A program made the translations under genes and the position numbers. Under the pieces are notes generated by a model. That model had not been told where the DNA came from and did not search any database. It was given only the letters and a program-made list of their open reading frames with translations. Below are positions 31,772-43,500 of a stretch of 64,000 nt of DNA, one piece after another (position 1 is the stretch's first letter; each line of letters begins with the position of its first letter). This stretch comes from Semisulcospira habei (taxonomy: Eukaryota; Mollusca; Gastropoda; Semisulcospiridae), in the NCBI GenBank assembly GCA_036245525.1, contig BTPG01000005.1, positions 121,797,279 through 121,861,278 on the forward strand, given 5' to 3'.

Positions 31772-32419
31772 CCCACCCCACCTGGGTCTGCCCCGGAGGA
31801 TCTGGGTGGGATTAGCTGCTACTTTTTAGTTCCCGGGGTCACCCTGGTCCGCCCCACAGGGTGGATTTATCTGTTTTCTGGGGTACATGTTTCTGTCTAC
31901 CGTTGGTCCCTTCACCTGCATTTTCCTTTTTAAAACTCTCCCTGCTGTCTGCGCTGCCTGTAGCTCTTGATATTGGATGTGTGTTGCTAAATGGTCTGCT
32001 GCACCTAAGAGATGATACGTTATGTGTTTGCGGTTAATGCATCTTTATATATCATTTCTCTGTGCATATTTTGTAATTGCAATATTCTTTTTTTTTTTTT
32101 AAATATAAATTTTGGTTTGGGTACGATAAATTAGCATGAGGGTACAGCGTCGCTAGCATGTCTTAGGTTTATTTAGCATATTAGACCGACATTCAATTTA
32201 AAAAAATTTTTTTTTTACAAGCAGCGCAGGCACGTCCTGAGAAAGTCTTGTTACCGTCGGGACGTTAACCCAATCAGCCCTGACACACTACAGCAGGAGA
32301 TGGGTCGACCATGATAATTCAAGGGTAGTGCCAGATTAGCTTGGCGTCCATAGTCATTAGATGACGCCTCCAAAATTTGGGAAATACGGCCGTCGGGCTG
32401 AATGAGTTAAGCAATGTAC
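31772..32419 (+). mobile_element. old SINE B copy carrying a P1 insertion at TTAA
   Basis: Starts CCCACCCCACCTGGGTCTGC and follows the SINE B order, with an internal unrelated stretch near 31995-32155, to the tail CGGGACG. There TTAA (32265-32268) begins a P1 element, and after its right TTAA (32407-32410) the SINE tail resumes as GCAATGTACAGCAACC. Intact copies read GACGTTAAGCAATGTACA. Confidence 0.75.
32265..32410. mobile_element. P1 foldback element (deletion form) inside a SINE tail
   Basis: TTAACCCAATCAGCCCTGAC at the left, GGGCTGAATGAGTTAA at the right. It has the left hairpin arm (GATAATTCAAGGGTAGTGCC, GATTAGCTTGGCG) but has lost most of the right arm. The duplicated TTAA matches the single TTAA of the empty site. 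Confidence 0.8.
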
Positions 32420-32589
32420 AGCAACCAACCTACCCCCACTCCCCGTCTTTGTAACTGCACAATCCGGCTCTGCGTTCTTTGGCGCCGAATTTACAGTGAT
32501 TTCAGAAACACCTCTTGTCGCCACTGACAGTGAATGGGCTGCATGGAGACTGCTGAAGCATGAAGGATTTCGCCTGCGAGTCAAGCACC

Positions 32590-32672
32590 AACCCAGTGCG
32601 CAAAGGCCATCAGGCCGACGTCGGGTGCCAACGGCGGTTGACGTAGGCCCGATGGCCTTTTGTACATTGGGG
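32590..32672. repeat. P6 hairpin
   Basis: CCAGTGCGCAAAGGCCATCA plus GGCCGACGTC pairs with GACGTAGGCCCGATGGCCTT plus TTGTACATTGG, about 30 bp arms. Confidence 0.65.
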
Positions 32673-32953
32673 AGCAGGTTCTGACACCATGATGTTATGC
32701 TGTTGCGTTGCTCTGTTATTCAACTTTTTCAAGTGGGTATTGCGAGAAAACGGACTAAGGATTTAGCCACCTATTGAGTAGAATTAATGCTCTTCGAGTG
32801 TGTGTCTCAGGGTTTGTGCCTGGAACATGGGGGAGGGAGGGGGGCGGGGGCTAGAACCGAGCAGTGGTCCACCCAACTCCAGGACTCCCATAGTTGAACC
32901 ACAGTCAAGGCAACCCCCACACCCCACCCCCTAGCCTCGCCAAGGTTATTGGT

Positions 32954-33159
32954 TTAACCCATTTAACCCCACGGCCGCATTTCCCAAATTTTGGAGATGT
33001 CACCTAATGACTATGTACCAGCTGCAGAAGATGGATCGACCATGATAATTCAAGGGTAGTGCCAGATGAGCTTGGCGCCTGAAGCTCATTTGGCACTACC
33101 CTTGAATTATCATGGTCAATCTATCTTCTGCTGTAGGGTGTTGATGCTAAATGGGTTAA
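32954..33159. mobile_element. P1 foldback MITE, TTAA at both ends
   Basis: TTAA 32954-32957 then CCCATTTAACCCCACGG; right end GCTAAATGGG then TTAA 33156-33159. The arms GATAATTCAAGGGTAGTGCC and GGCACTACCCTTGAATTATC are perfect complements. It is in the opposite orientation to the copy at 15230. Confidence 0.8.
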
Positions 33160-33409
33160 TTTTCGATTCATACATTCCCTTTGCCACTGCAAAAGACCTA
33201 CGATGTTATCTGCAACAGTGGTATAACCCAACCATGCACCCTTGCCGTCTGCTGGGCTCATGAGGATCTAAGCGGCCACATGCTTATAGCACTGATTTAC
33301 TTCTGCGTTCGGTACATTTTATTTGCAGTTTAAATCGTACCCTTCTCTCGTTTTCTTAAAATTATTGGCTGTTCACTAAACGACAATAAAATCAGCCATG
33401 GTCAGTGCC

Positions 33410-33470
33410 TTTTTTTTTTTCTTTTTTTTTTTTTTGGGGGGGTGGGGGGGGGGGGTGGGGGGAGGGAGGG
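33410..33470. repeat. poly(T) and poly(G) low-complexity stretch
   Basis: A T run (33410-33436) is followed directly by a G-rich run to about 33470. Confidence 0.8.
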
Positions 33471-33530
33471 GATGGGGCATCCCACACACAAACAAACCCA
33501 AAACAACAACAAATAAACCAAAACGTTGAC

Positions 33531-33745
33531 TTAACCTCTTCACTGCGGAAAAAAAGAAGCCCAATCCAACTGCAAGAGACATAGATCCTCACGAGCCCCC
33601 GAAGTCGCGGGGGGCTCATGAGGATCTATGTCTCTTGCTGAGACCAATTTCTATCCATGTTCCCTGGACGGTTGTGGCTTTTGGTCGTTGAATGAACACG
33701 TATTTCAGAAACAAAATATGCGTCCAGTGGCAGGAAAGGGGTTAA
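33531..33745. mobile_element. P4 foldback MITE, TTAA at both ends
   Basis: TTAA 33531-33534 followed by CCTCTTCACTGC; right end GGCAGGAAAGGGG then TTAA 33742-33745. The hairpin core is at 33572-33638: GCAAGAGACATAGATCCTCA and TGAGGATCTATGTCTCTTGC. The outer right sequence (CAGAAACAAAATATGCGTCC) recurs near 36160 and 54570. Confidence 0.75.
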
Positions 33746-33809
33746 TTAATCACGTCATTCGAAAGATGTCATTCACTTGTCGGCCCAACTGATACGCGGC
33801 AAAAAAACT

Positions 33810-33979
33810 TTAACTCATTCAGCCCGACGCACGTATTTCCCATATTTTGGAGGCGTCATCTAACGACTATGCACCTGTTGCAGGAGATGGATCGACCATG
33901 ATAATTCAAGGGTAGTGCCAGATTAGCTTGGCGCCGACAGGCGCCTCCTGCTGTAGAGCGTCAGGGCTGAATGAGTTAA
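33810..33979. mobile_element. P1 foldback element, deletion form
   Basis: TTAA 33810-33813 then CTCATTCAGCCCGACG; right CAGGGCTGAATGAG then TTAA 33976-33979. It has the left arm to GCTTGGCGCC, then jumps to GGCGCCTCCTGCTGTAG, so the right arm was deleted. Confidence 0.7.
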
Positions 33980-34452
33980 TTAGCGTTTGAGGCGTATCAA
34001 GTCTCAAAACGCCACTGATTTTTTTTTCCCACGTCAATAACCACTCGCAACACGTCTCCTAGGTGTTTTCAAGTGCTATATGTACCAGCCTAATGGTCAA
34101 AAACTTAAGGGCCACCCCACTTTTTGGTGTTATTGTTTATCGTCGCAAATACGCTAAAAAATACAATGTTCTTTCGATCCAAACGGGTTAAAAGTTGACC
34201 TTAGACAGTCCACTGTACAGGGAACAATATACAACAATTCATCAATTTCCACGAACGTGTCAAATGCACGTGAAACATCGTCAGTTTTTGTGAAAAGCTG
34301 TTCGATATTGGCAAGCGTACCAAAGGCAGGCAGGTGGAAAAACTCGGTAAAGTCGTGATCCACGTGCTAAAGGGGTCAGTCGTGAACACTGAGCACTTCT
34401 GTTTCGCTACAAATACCGGTATAGTAGGGGCATAATTGTCACTTTCCTAACC

Positions 34453-35875
34453 ATGCCACCACGACGAAGCCTACCGCCAGTAGATCAAGGCCGGGCGCTA
34501 GCATGGCTGCAGGATGGAATTTCCGGACGAGAAGTTGGCAGACGTCTTGGGGTGTCTCATTTAGTGATCCAGAGGCTCCTGGCACGATTCCAAGAAACTG
34601 GAAGGGCAGAGCGACGACACTGCTCAGGACGCCCGCGCTGCACCAGCAGAAGGGAGGACATCCTCTGTGTAGCGGCTCTGCGCAATCGAACTGTCACGTC
34701 AACCACTCTGCGGCGTCAACTGATGCAAGCTGCAAACGTTAACGTCAGCAGAAGCACAGACTGCCGACGTCTGCGCGAACTTGGCCTGGCTTCATGCAGA
34801 GCAGCAGTGAGAATACCCTCACTCCAGCTCATCGCAGAGCCCGGGTTGCCTGGTGTCGTCAACATGTGAGGTGGAACAGACTTCAGTGAACTCAGGTTCT
34901 GTTTACTGATGAGTCACGGTTCACCGTGTCCTTCAACGACGGCAGAGTGAGGGTATGGAGACGCCAGGGCGAGCGATCCACGAATGGATGCGTCCAAGAG
35001 GTGGATCGCTACGGAGGAGGCTCAGTCATGGTCTGGGCAGGCTTCAGCAGGGAAGGTAGGACCCCCCTCCACGTCATCCGAGGCACCCTGACTGGACTGC
35101 GCTATCGGGACGAGATTGTGCAGCCCCTCATCCAGCCAGCTCTTCAAGCCGTAGGCGACAATGCTGTTATTACTTACTTACTTACGCCTGTCACCCCTAC
35201 CCGGGTATAGGCCGTCGACGAGAGACCTCCAGCAACTCCTGTCCTGTGCTTCTCCTTCGATTCTACTCCAGGTGGTTCCCAGTCTCTTGATGTCTGCTTG
35301 GAGGTCTCGACGCCAGGAGTTTCTCGGCCTACCTCTTTTCCTCTTTCCCTGGGGGTTCCATGACAATGCCTGCCTAGTGATACTGGAAGCTGGCTTTCTC
35401 AGACTGTGACCGATCCATCCCCATCCTCTTCGCCCAATTTCATTCTCTGCTGTTATCTGCTCCGCTCTCTCCCAGAGTCTGACGTTGCCGATCCTCTCCG
35501 GCCAGTGGACCTCCAAAATTCTTCCAAGGCAACTGTCCATGAAGGTCTGACAATGCTGTTATGCAGGACGACAACGCTCGACCTCATCACACCCGTGTGG
35601 TGGATGAGTACCTTGAGCAACGGGGCATCATGAGGATGGAGTGGCCAGCTCGTTCACCTGATCTGGCTCTAATCGAGCACCTCTGGGACGTGCTGGGGCA
35701 ACGTGTAGTCAGCAACCACCCCCCCCCCCCACCTCAAGGCGTCCCCCAGCTGACTCAGTTCCTGCATCAAGAGTAGGAAGCGATCCCACAACATGTTCTC
35801 CGAACCCTGGTGAACTCCATGCGTCAACGCTGCATTGAATGCTTGGCTGCAAACGGTGGGTACACTCGCTACTGA
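34453..35875 (+). pseudogene. Tc1-like transposase (broken)
   Basis: N-terminal HTH region: DQGRALAWLQDGISGREVGR with VIQRLLARFQETG, then GRPRCTSRREDI, a GRPR hinge typical of Tc1. A frameshift near 34820 leads to FTDESRFTV (first catalytic Asp), then GGSVMVWAGFS. The RTE insert interrupts the frame at 35170-35548. Beyond it MQDDNARPHHTRVVDEYL has the second Asp and WPARSPDLALIEHLWDVLGQ the third acidic residue; the frame ends YTRY with TGA at 35873-35875. A TGA near 34903 is a further lesion. Confidence 0.8.
35170..35548 (-). mobile_element. RTE-like 3' fragment inserted in the Tc1 transposase
   Basis: GACAATGCTGTTA at 35157-35169 and 35549-35561 is the target duplication. The minus strand encodes the RTE C-terminus (WGWIGHSLRKPASSITRQAL, GKRKRGRPRNSWRRDLQADI, AQDRSCWRSLVDGLYP) and ends in a (GTAA)n tail. 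Strongly 5'-truncated. It differs from the other two RTE copies. Confidence 0.8.
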
Positions 35876-36133
35876 CTGGACCAGTCTTGTGTGACTTTTC
35901 AAATGAGGGGTGGGTGAACATTCTAACGTATTGCTGTTGTTACAATTGCTTGATTTACTCACAACTTAAATGAAATTGTTACTGAATAAATTAGCAAAGT
36001 ACTGACTCCAACGATTGTTACATTATTTATGTAGTGTTGTTGGTGCGTCTGCGTAAAAAGTGGCTCTTAAGTTTTTACCATTAGTATATGTACCAGACTC
36101 GAATGTGATTCGGCGGGTAGGGGTAGGCTCCGG

Positions 36134-36570
36134 TTAACCCTTTCACTGCCAGTGGCCGCAGATTGTGTCTTCTGAAATCTTTGTTAATTCATTCAACGTC
36201 AGAGACTGAGTCTGGCAAAGCGTCTAAGGAACTTGCATGCAAAGTAGTAGTCAAAATCCAGACCAAAGAGGTGACTGCCAAGCGTGTAAAACGCCGAGAA
36301 GAACCAAACGGAGAAAGAAGCACGCCGCGTAGAAAAGACAGTCACAACACAGTTTATTAATATTTCGGTTGAATACCCTTTTTCGAAATAAACAAGTAAA
36401 GAATTCAGCCGCTACGTATCTTGTCGGCGAAGAAGGAAAGTGGCCTACTAGTAGTGTCACGAACAGGCGGGCATGCAATTGAACACGCAGCTGCAAGAGG
36501 TAGCTCCAGGGGGCTCATGAAGATCTATACCTCTTGCATTTGGGTGTTGTCTCGGTAGTGAAGCGGTTAA
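36134..36570. repeat. P4-family remnant
   Basis: TTAACCCTTTCACTGCCAGT at 36134 is the outer P4 sequence, and GGGGGCTCATGAAGATCTAT followed by ACCTCTTGC at about 36508-36537 is half of the P4 hairpin; AGCGGTTAAAC follows at 36561. About 300 bp between them show nothing recognisable and may be an insertion. Confidence 0.5.
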
Positions 36571-37037
36571 ACATCATTACACCACAATTCCACGTGTTCA
36601 CCCAATCTGACCGGCATCAGTGAAGTGCCTGGGATTACGTCAGTCCGAATCGCGTCAGTTGTAAGTCCAGCGTTGGATTCAGTAGTTGGTTGTGTCCAGT
36701 TGGCTGTTCAGTGACGCGTTTGACCCCTGCCGCTACACCCAGTATAGTTTGTTATTCAGATCTGTATGTCAGAAGATAAGCGCACACTGAAAATCACGAT
36801 TACATAATTATGTAAGATTGTTTAGTGATGTGCTAAACTCGAATGAAAAGTCTTGGCACGAAGCCACTACAGAAAATCAGGGAAACAAACGCCAAAACTC
36901 CGTAATTAAATAAGCAAGAAATTGACCGACAACAACAGTAACCCTCATGTCGCTGTGAGTTATGCAAGTAGCAGAACGGATTTATCCAACGCTGGATTTA
37001 TTTTGTTCCTTTTTCCTGAGTGGGGAATCTTGCAAAC

Positions 37038-37079
37038 GTTTAGGATTTATTGTTCTCTCTCTCTCTCTCTCTCTCTCTG

Positions 37080-37159
<80 letters not shown>

Positions 37160-37349
37160 CACTCACAAACCGCCACGCACACATATACACACCATCACAC
37201 ACACACATGTATATATACACACACACACACACGCACACACACACGCACACACTACGCACTCGCACACACACACTCTCTCTCTCACATACACACACGCACG
37301 CCGCAAACACACACTGCCGACACACACGCACATACATGCACTCGCACAC

Positions 37350-37408
<59 letters not shown>

Positions 37409-37465
37409 GCACACACACACACACACACACACTCTCTCTCTCTCTCTCTCACACACACGGGGGGC
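37038..37465. repeat. compound (TC)n/(CA)n microsatellite
   Basis: Alternating long CT and CA runs over about 430 bases. The long open frames here, in several frames on both strands, are artefacts of the repeat. Confidence 0.95.
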
Positions 37466-37759
37466 ACACACGCAGCTCGGATAGAAATGACAGTGACCCG
37501 GGCACTCACGTTTATACAGGCCAAGTGATAACATGCATACTGACTGTACTAAAGATGATAACGAAAGTATTTGAATGGTGATACGTGCGGTCAAAGACCA
37601 CCTACTTATCAAGATACCGTACTGAGCCAAATCATAGACCACAGACCAGAAACATTTCCGACAGTAGCCTAGTGTGTTGAATTGTAAGATGGCCCGGGTC
37701 TCTGGTATAGCTTGTCTGTGTGTGTGTTTTTTTTAAAAAACTGTATGCTTGTCTGTGTC

Positions 37760-37967
37760 TTAACGCATTGTGCTCGAGGTACGAAATATGCACATCAGTT
37801 CAGTTGGAGTTATCCTCTGAGGACTGCATTACAATTCAGGAGACAGATCGACCATGACAGTTTAAGGGTGGTGGCAGAATAGCGCTAAGCGGCTATTCTG
37901 CCACCAACCTTGAACTATCATGGTCGAGCCATATCTTGTGTGGTGTCTCGAGGGCAGAATGAGTTAA
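37760..37967. mobile_element. P2-type foldback MITE, TTAA at both ends
   Basis: TTAA 37760-37763 then CGCATTGTGCTCGAGG; right end CGAGGGCAGAATGAG then TTAA 37964-37967. Core GGTGGTGGCAGAATAGCG pairs with GCTATTCTGCCACCAACCTT. Confidence 0.65.
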
Positions 37968-38129
37968 AAACAACAACAACAACCCACTGACTACATGTAA
38001 GAAACGCATGCCTCTTGCAGATGACATTTGAGGCAACCAATTTTGTTCGATGATCTTCGACCCGGCGGCTTCCGTTACAAACCTTCTGTACAAAATACAT
38101 TCACATCTCTCAACGAGAGATCCATCGGC

Positions 38130-38220
38130 TACGACAGTTCAAGGGCAGTGGCAGATTAGCTTGGCACCTTCCAAGGCGCCAAGCTAATCTGCCACTACCC
38201 TTGAACTGTCTCCCACAGTT
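38130..38220. repeat. P1-core palindrome
   Basis: GACAGTTCAAGGGCAGTGGC with AGATTAGCTTGGC pairs with GCCAAGCTAATCTGCCACTA and CCCTTGAACTGTC. A P3 half (CATCGCGACTAAAACCGCTA) follows at 38257. Confidence 0.7.
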
Positions 38221-38596
38221 GATACACAGTCCTTACACGTGCCTCCTGTAGAAATCATCGCGACTAAAACCGCTACCGACACGCAAAGGTTTAATACATG
38301 TGTGTACTTTAAGGAGTGAAATGAAACTTTACGGTTTTGTGCAGGTGGTGATGAACTGATTAAAATGTACAACCTACCATTAGTGTTGACCGTTCGATGA
38401 CACAGTGTGACATGTCACCGTCATCAGATGAAGCTGGTACTGGTGGAGTTGAGATCATGACGTACGATGACTAGGATTCTATTTTCTGTTCCGGGTGCAG
38501 GGTGAATCAGGAGAGATTGAAATATCAGATTTATGTTTTGCTGGGGTAAGTTAGACTAATGACTGTTTCTTCTTCATCTCATTGCTGTTGTTGTTA

Positions 38597-38609
38597 TAAT
38601 AATAATAAC

Positions 38610-38640
<31 letters not shown>

Positions 38641-38642
38641 TA
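38597..38642. repeat. (AAT)n microsatellite
   Basis: About 45 bases of AAT units. Confidence 0.9.
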
Positions 38643-39003
38643 TCCACCGTGTCCTAGATTTGTAACACTAACTTTTATTTTTATATTTCACTGATCAGTC
38701 TGTGACATAATAAATTTTGTGTACTTTTGCTCTGCCGCTCAAGATCACGACTTTGTGGATCAAAATCATGCTTACCAGCCAAATGATTTGACACATTACT
38801 GATATACGAATAATAGTTTAATTACATTCTCCAAAACGTTTAACGGAAAACACAAAATCAGTGCAGTAAAGTCTAAATATTAATGAAGAAGCTTTAATGA
38901 CCTCCAAGTTTATGTTTTTGTTGCTAGTGTTGTTTGTGGTTTCACTCCTGAGGGAAGAGAGCTAATTGGTACAGGCATATATCGTCGGTTTATGTCGTCT
39001 GTT

Positions 39004-40054
<1,051 letters not shown>

Positions 40055-40517
40055 AGCGATCTGCGCCTCGCATGGCGCGCTTTAATTGATAAAATTCACC
40101 CGGCCGATGCAACGGGTTAACAATGTTGTCTTGCCTCAACTAAGACTTTTATATCCTTCTTTTCACAATGCATGTGAGTAGGCGGCACACGTATCAGAGG
40201 TTTTCCACTCCCTTTTGAATGCAACGGAAGGGACTTGACTCTCCTGAGAACTAACTGAGAAGAGCAGAAAAGTCTTTCATTATACGACATTTAAACTTCA
40301 TACTTTAACATAGCCCTTTTGTCCAACATTAATGTAAGACATAATAATAAGATTTATGAAGGAGATATTGCGATCTATTAACCCTTTACTGCCTGGAGTA
40401 GGTCGATTTAAATGCATCTGACTAGGAACAACTACATCTTTTGCAGGACGGAGCAAGTAGAATATTGTCTGATACTCTGAGCGAGGATCCACCGAGTGGA
40501 TAACAATAAACGGAAAG

Positions 40518-43500
40518 ATGAGAAATATCTCAATGTATCACGCAAACGTCACTCTGACGTCATTCGACGCTGCTTACGTCATCGTGACCAACTTGACGTG
40601 TGTAGCGTCCATGTGCGGATGTCTGGTGGTGACGGGGCTGTACCTCAGTTACCCGGATGTGCGGAATACACCACGAAAGTTGCTGCTCCATCTCAGCGCT
40701 GCCAACTTCATACAGTGTGTTTCTGGTCTGCTTCAGGTGAGACGTCTTAAGTCCCGGCTGAGTCATCCTCGGCAAACCAAAGCTGGAGTTTTATGGATGG
40801 TGATTACATAGTTCAAGGGTAGTGCCGCCTAACTCACAGGCGGCGCCTTCACTATGATCCCTTAACGACAACGTACACACCGGAAGACTGAACTAGCGAT
40901 ATTTCGAGTGTCAGGGTCTGATTAGCTTGGCGCCAGTGTTCAAGGGTAGAGGCCTATTTAGCTTAGCACCTTTAATGGCGCCAAGCTAATCAGGCACTAC
41001 CGATTGAACTGTCATCTGCCGCAGCTGGTATAAATATGGGAAACTGCATTCTGCCTTAGGAGTCCAAGTCAGTGTTGAGCCCGCATTTCTCTCCATTTCA
41101 CTGTACCGCCGTGAGATGGCCTTAGTAATAGTTACCTGCTCGGCGTTAAACCCAAATAACTAACTCCATTCACTGTAGTCTAAAACGATTCTCTTGTCCT
41201 GCATTATAAAAGGGTGCTTGTTACATTTTATTATATCTGCCAAACTGCTTTGGAATTGATGACTAAAGGATATTCTACTGCCTTATTCATTTTTGCCACG
41301 GGGAAAGGGGTGTGGGGTGTGGAAGCGGGCTACCCTGTGAAGGCAAAAGAAAGGCTATATTTGTGAAAAGCAACATTTACATTGTATTTCAATGAAAATA
41401 TTGTTTATTACAATAATAGAATGAAAATCTAGCTTTTCGCAAAATTTGACTTTGCCTTCACTGGGCAGATGGGTGTATGTTTGAGTCGGGGGAGGGGGGG
41501 GGGGGGAGGTCCTATAAAGAGATACTGCAAGTCAGTTGTAACATATGTTTATCAGACTGAGATATTGCAGACACAATGTGAACAGGCACTTCATTTCATT
41601 TTCAAAATCTAGACCAAAACAGTGACTGCCAAACAGAAAATCCCTAAAAGAAAGAAGCACCCTAAAAAGGATAATTACAACATAATTTATGAACAATTTG
41701 TACATTTTGAAAAATTTACACAAAGACTAGAATGGCAATGCGTGAATGGAATGCATCTTCTACTAAGAAAGATAAGTAATTCATAGAGTCATTCACTTGT
41801 TTGTGTGTCCATCTTGGGAATAGGACTTTACAAATGTAACCCTTTGGCTGTCGGCCGGTAGCCGGATTTTTGTCGCGATGATTCCTGCAGGAATCATCGC
41901 GACAAAAGCTGCTATCGACAGCACTAATAACAATTAATATATTATGTTATATATTGTTGTATATTGTGTTGTATTTGTCCTTTCTAAGCGTGTTTCTTTT
42001 TTTTTTCATGCTGTTTTCTTTGTCTCTTTTATATCAAATTTGGGCTTTTATTACATATACTTTCCAGGCAGCCACCTACTACAAAACTCTGCAGTTTCCT
42101 GACGAACGGAAGTTCATTTGTGAAAGTGCTGCCTCTACCACAGTGATTGGTCACGTGGCCAGTGCGCTGTGGACATGCGCAATCACCGTGTACCTCTTTC
42201 TGGCAGTCTGCACACGCGCCATCACACTGGCCAATCGCCTGGTGTTCCTCTTCTACATCTTCTGCTGGGGCATGCCACGTATGTAACTCGCTCGCTGTGC
42301 TAAATGACGTCCAATAATGACGTTAACGACCCCACTGTTTTCCTTAACCCCTTCGCTGATAATTGACGCAGAGTGTGGCCTTTGCCATTTTTTTCGTTAA
42401 CTCAACGGCAAAGAGCCCCGAGCCGTCCGAGGGGGACACGGATTTACTACAACCCATTTAGCCCAAACGCCCCGCTACAGCACGAGATGGATTGACCCTG
42501 ATAATTCAAGGGTAGTGCCAGATTGGCTTGGCGCCTTCAGGCACCAAGCCAGTCTGGCACTACCCTTGAATTATCATGGTCAATCCATCTCCTGCAACTG
42601 TTACACAGGAGTTAGGTAACACCTCCAACGTTTGGGACATGGGGGCTAACGTGGTGTCGGCAAGAAATATAGATTTCAGTCACTGCCTTCACTACTGCGG
42701 AGGCTCATGAGGATCTATGTCTCTTGCTGTTGGATCGTGTTCACGTTTTCCCGCCGACAGTCAAGGGATTAAACAGCTGTCTGTTTTATAGGTCAGTTAT
42801 GTTTCAATCTTTTAGCCAGCTACACTCGTTAACAAACAGTTAATATTTGTAAAATCTAAACATTTGATCAGCTGTTTTCCATATGGACAGTGGGACACAA
42901 TTTGACATCAAGCCATGGCGTTTACGATGCTTATTTGCAACTACTGTTTACATGGGTTGTTGAAAAAATCTTTTACAACAAGCAAGCAAACAACCAAAAA
43001 TCAGCCAACAAACAAAAACCATAACCAAGCAACCGTCATCACTCCTCGCCCGATTACAACTACAACTTTGACTGTAACAGTGATAGTGGCGACGGCGGCG
43101 GGCGTTTCTGACGTGTACGGGTACGACATCACAGACGTTCTGTACTTTGACCACCCCACCATCTGCTGGATCAGCGACCGCGTCTCCAACTCGCTGGAGT
43201 GGTGCTTCATGACGGTGGAGGGGTGGGTCATTGCCACCTACTTCCTGGCACTGTTTCTCTTCGTTGTTATCAACTGCTACATCATGTGTCAGGTAGGCAG
43301 TTTTGAATTGTTTTTTTTAACTTCCAGTGGTAGAGGCACGAGCGGCGTGATAATCCAGTACCGTTTGCATGAGTACTCCCCAGTTAGACCCACTTGAGTA
43401 ATCTACAGTACACTTCTATTCAAATGAGATGCTAAGTTATAAGCATCTCATTATTTGAATAGAAGTGTACTTGTGGCGTAATCCTAGGTCGGTCTACCCC

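Larger units (their letters stand above)
34093..36081 (+). mobile_element. Tc1-like DNA transposon with an RTE insert
   Basis: TA (34091-34092, 36082-36083) flanks inverted repeats starting ATGGTCAAAAACTTAAGGGC at the left and, in reverse complement at the right, ATGGTAAAAACTTAAGAGCC. It carries a transposase frame and, without the 380 bp RTE insert and one duplication, is about 1.6 kb, the usual Tc1 length. A perfect 12 bp repeat TATATGTACCAG lies just outside both ends. Confidence 0.75.

Noticed and set aside
36962..37642. Long open frames rich in Leu-Ser and Thr-His
   Set aside because: Compound TC/CA repeat read in several frames; no composition or splice evidence of a gene.
38184..38372. 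Frame with CVSVAVLVAMISTGG, also at 13369-13908
   Set aside because: Translation of the P3 palindrome; occurs wherever P3 is.
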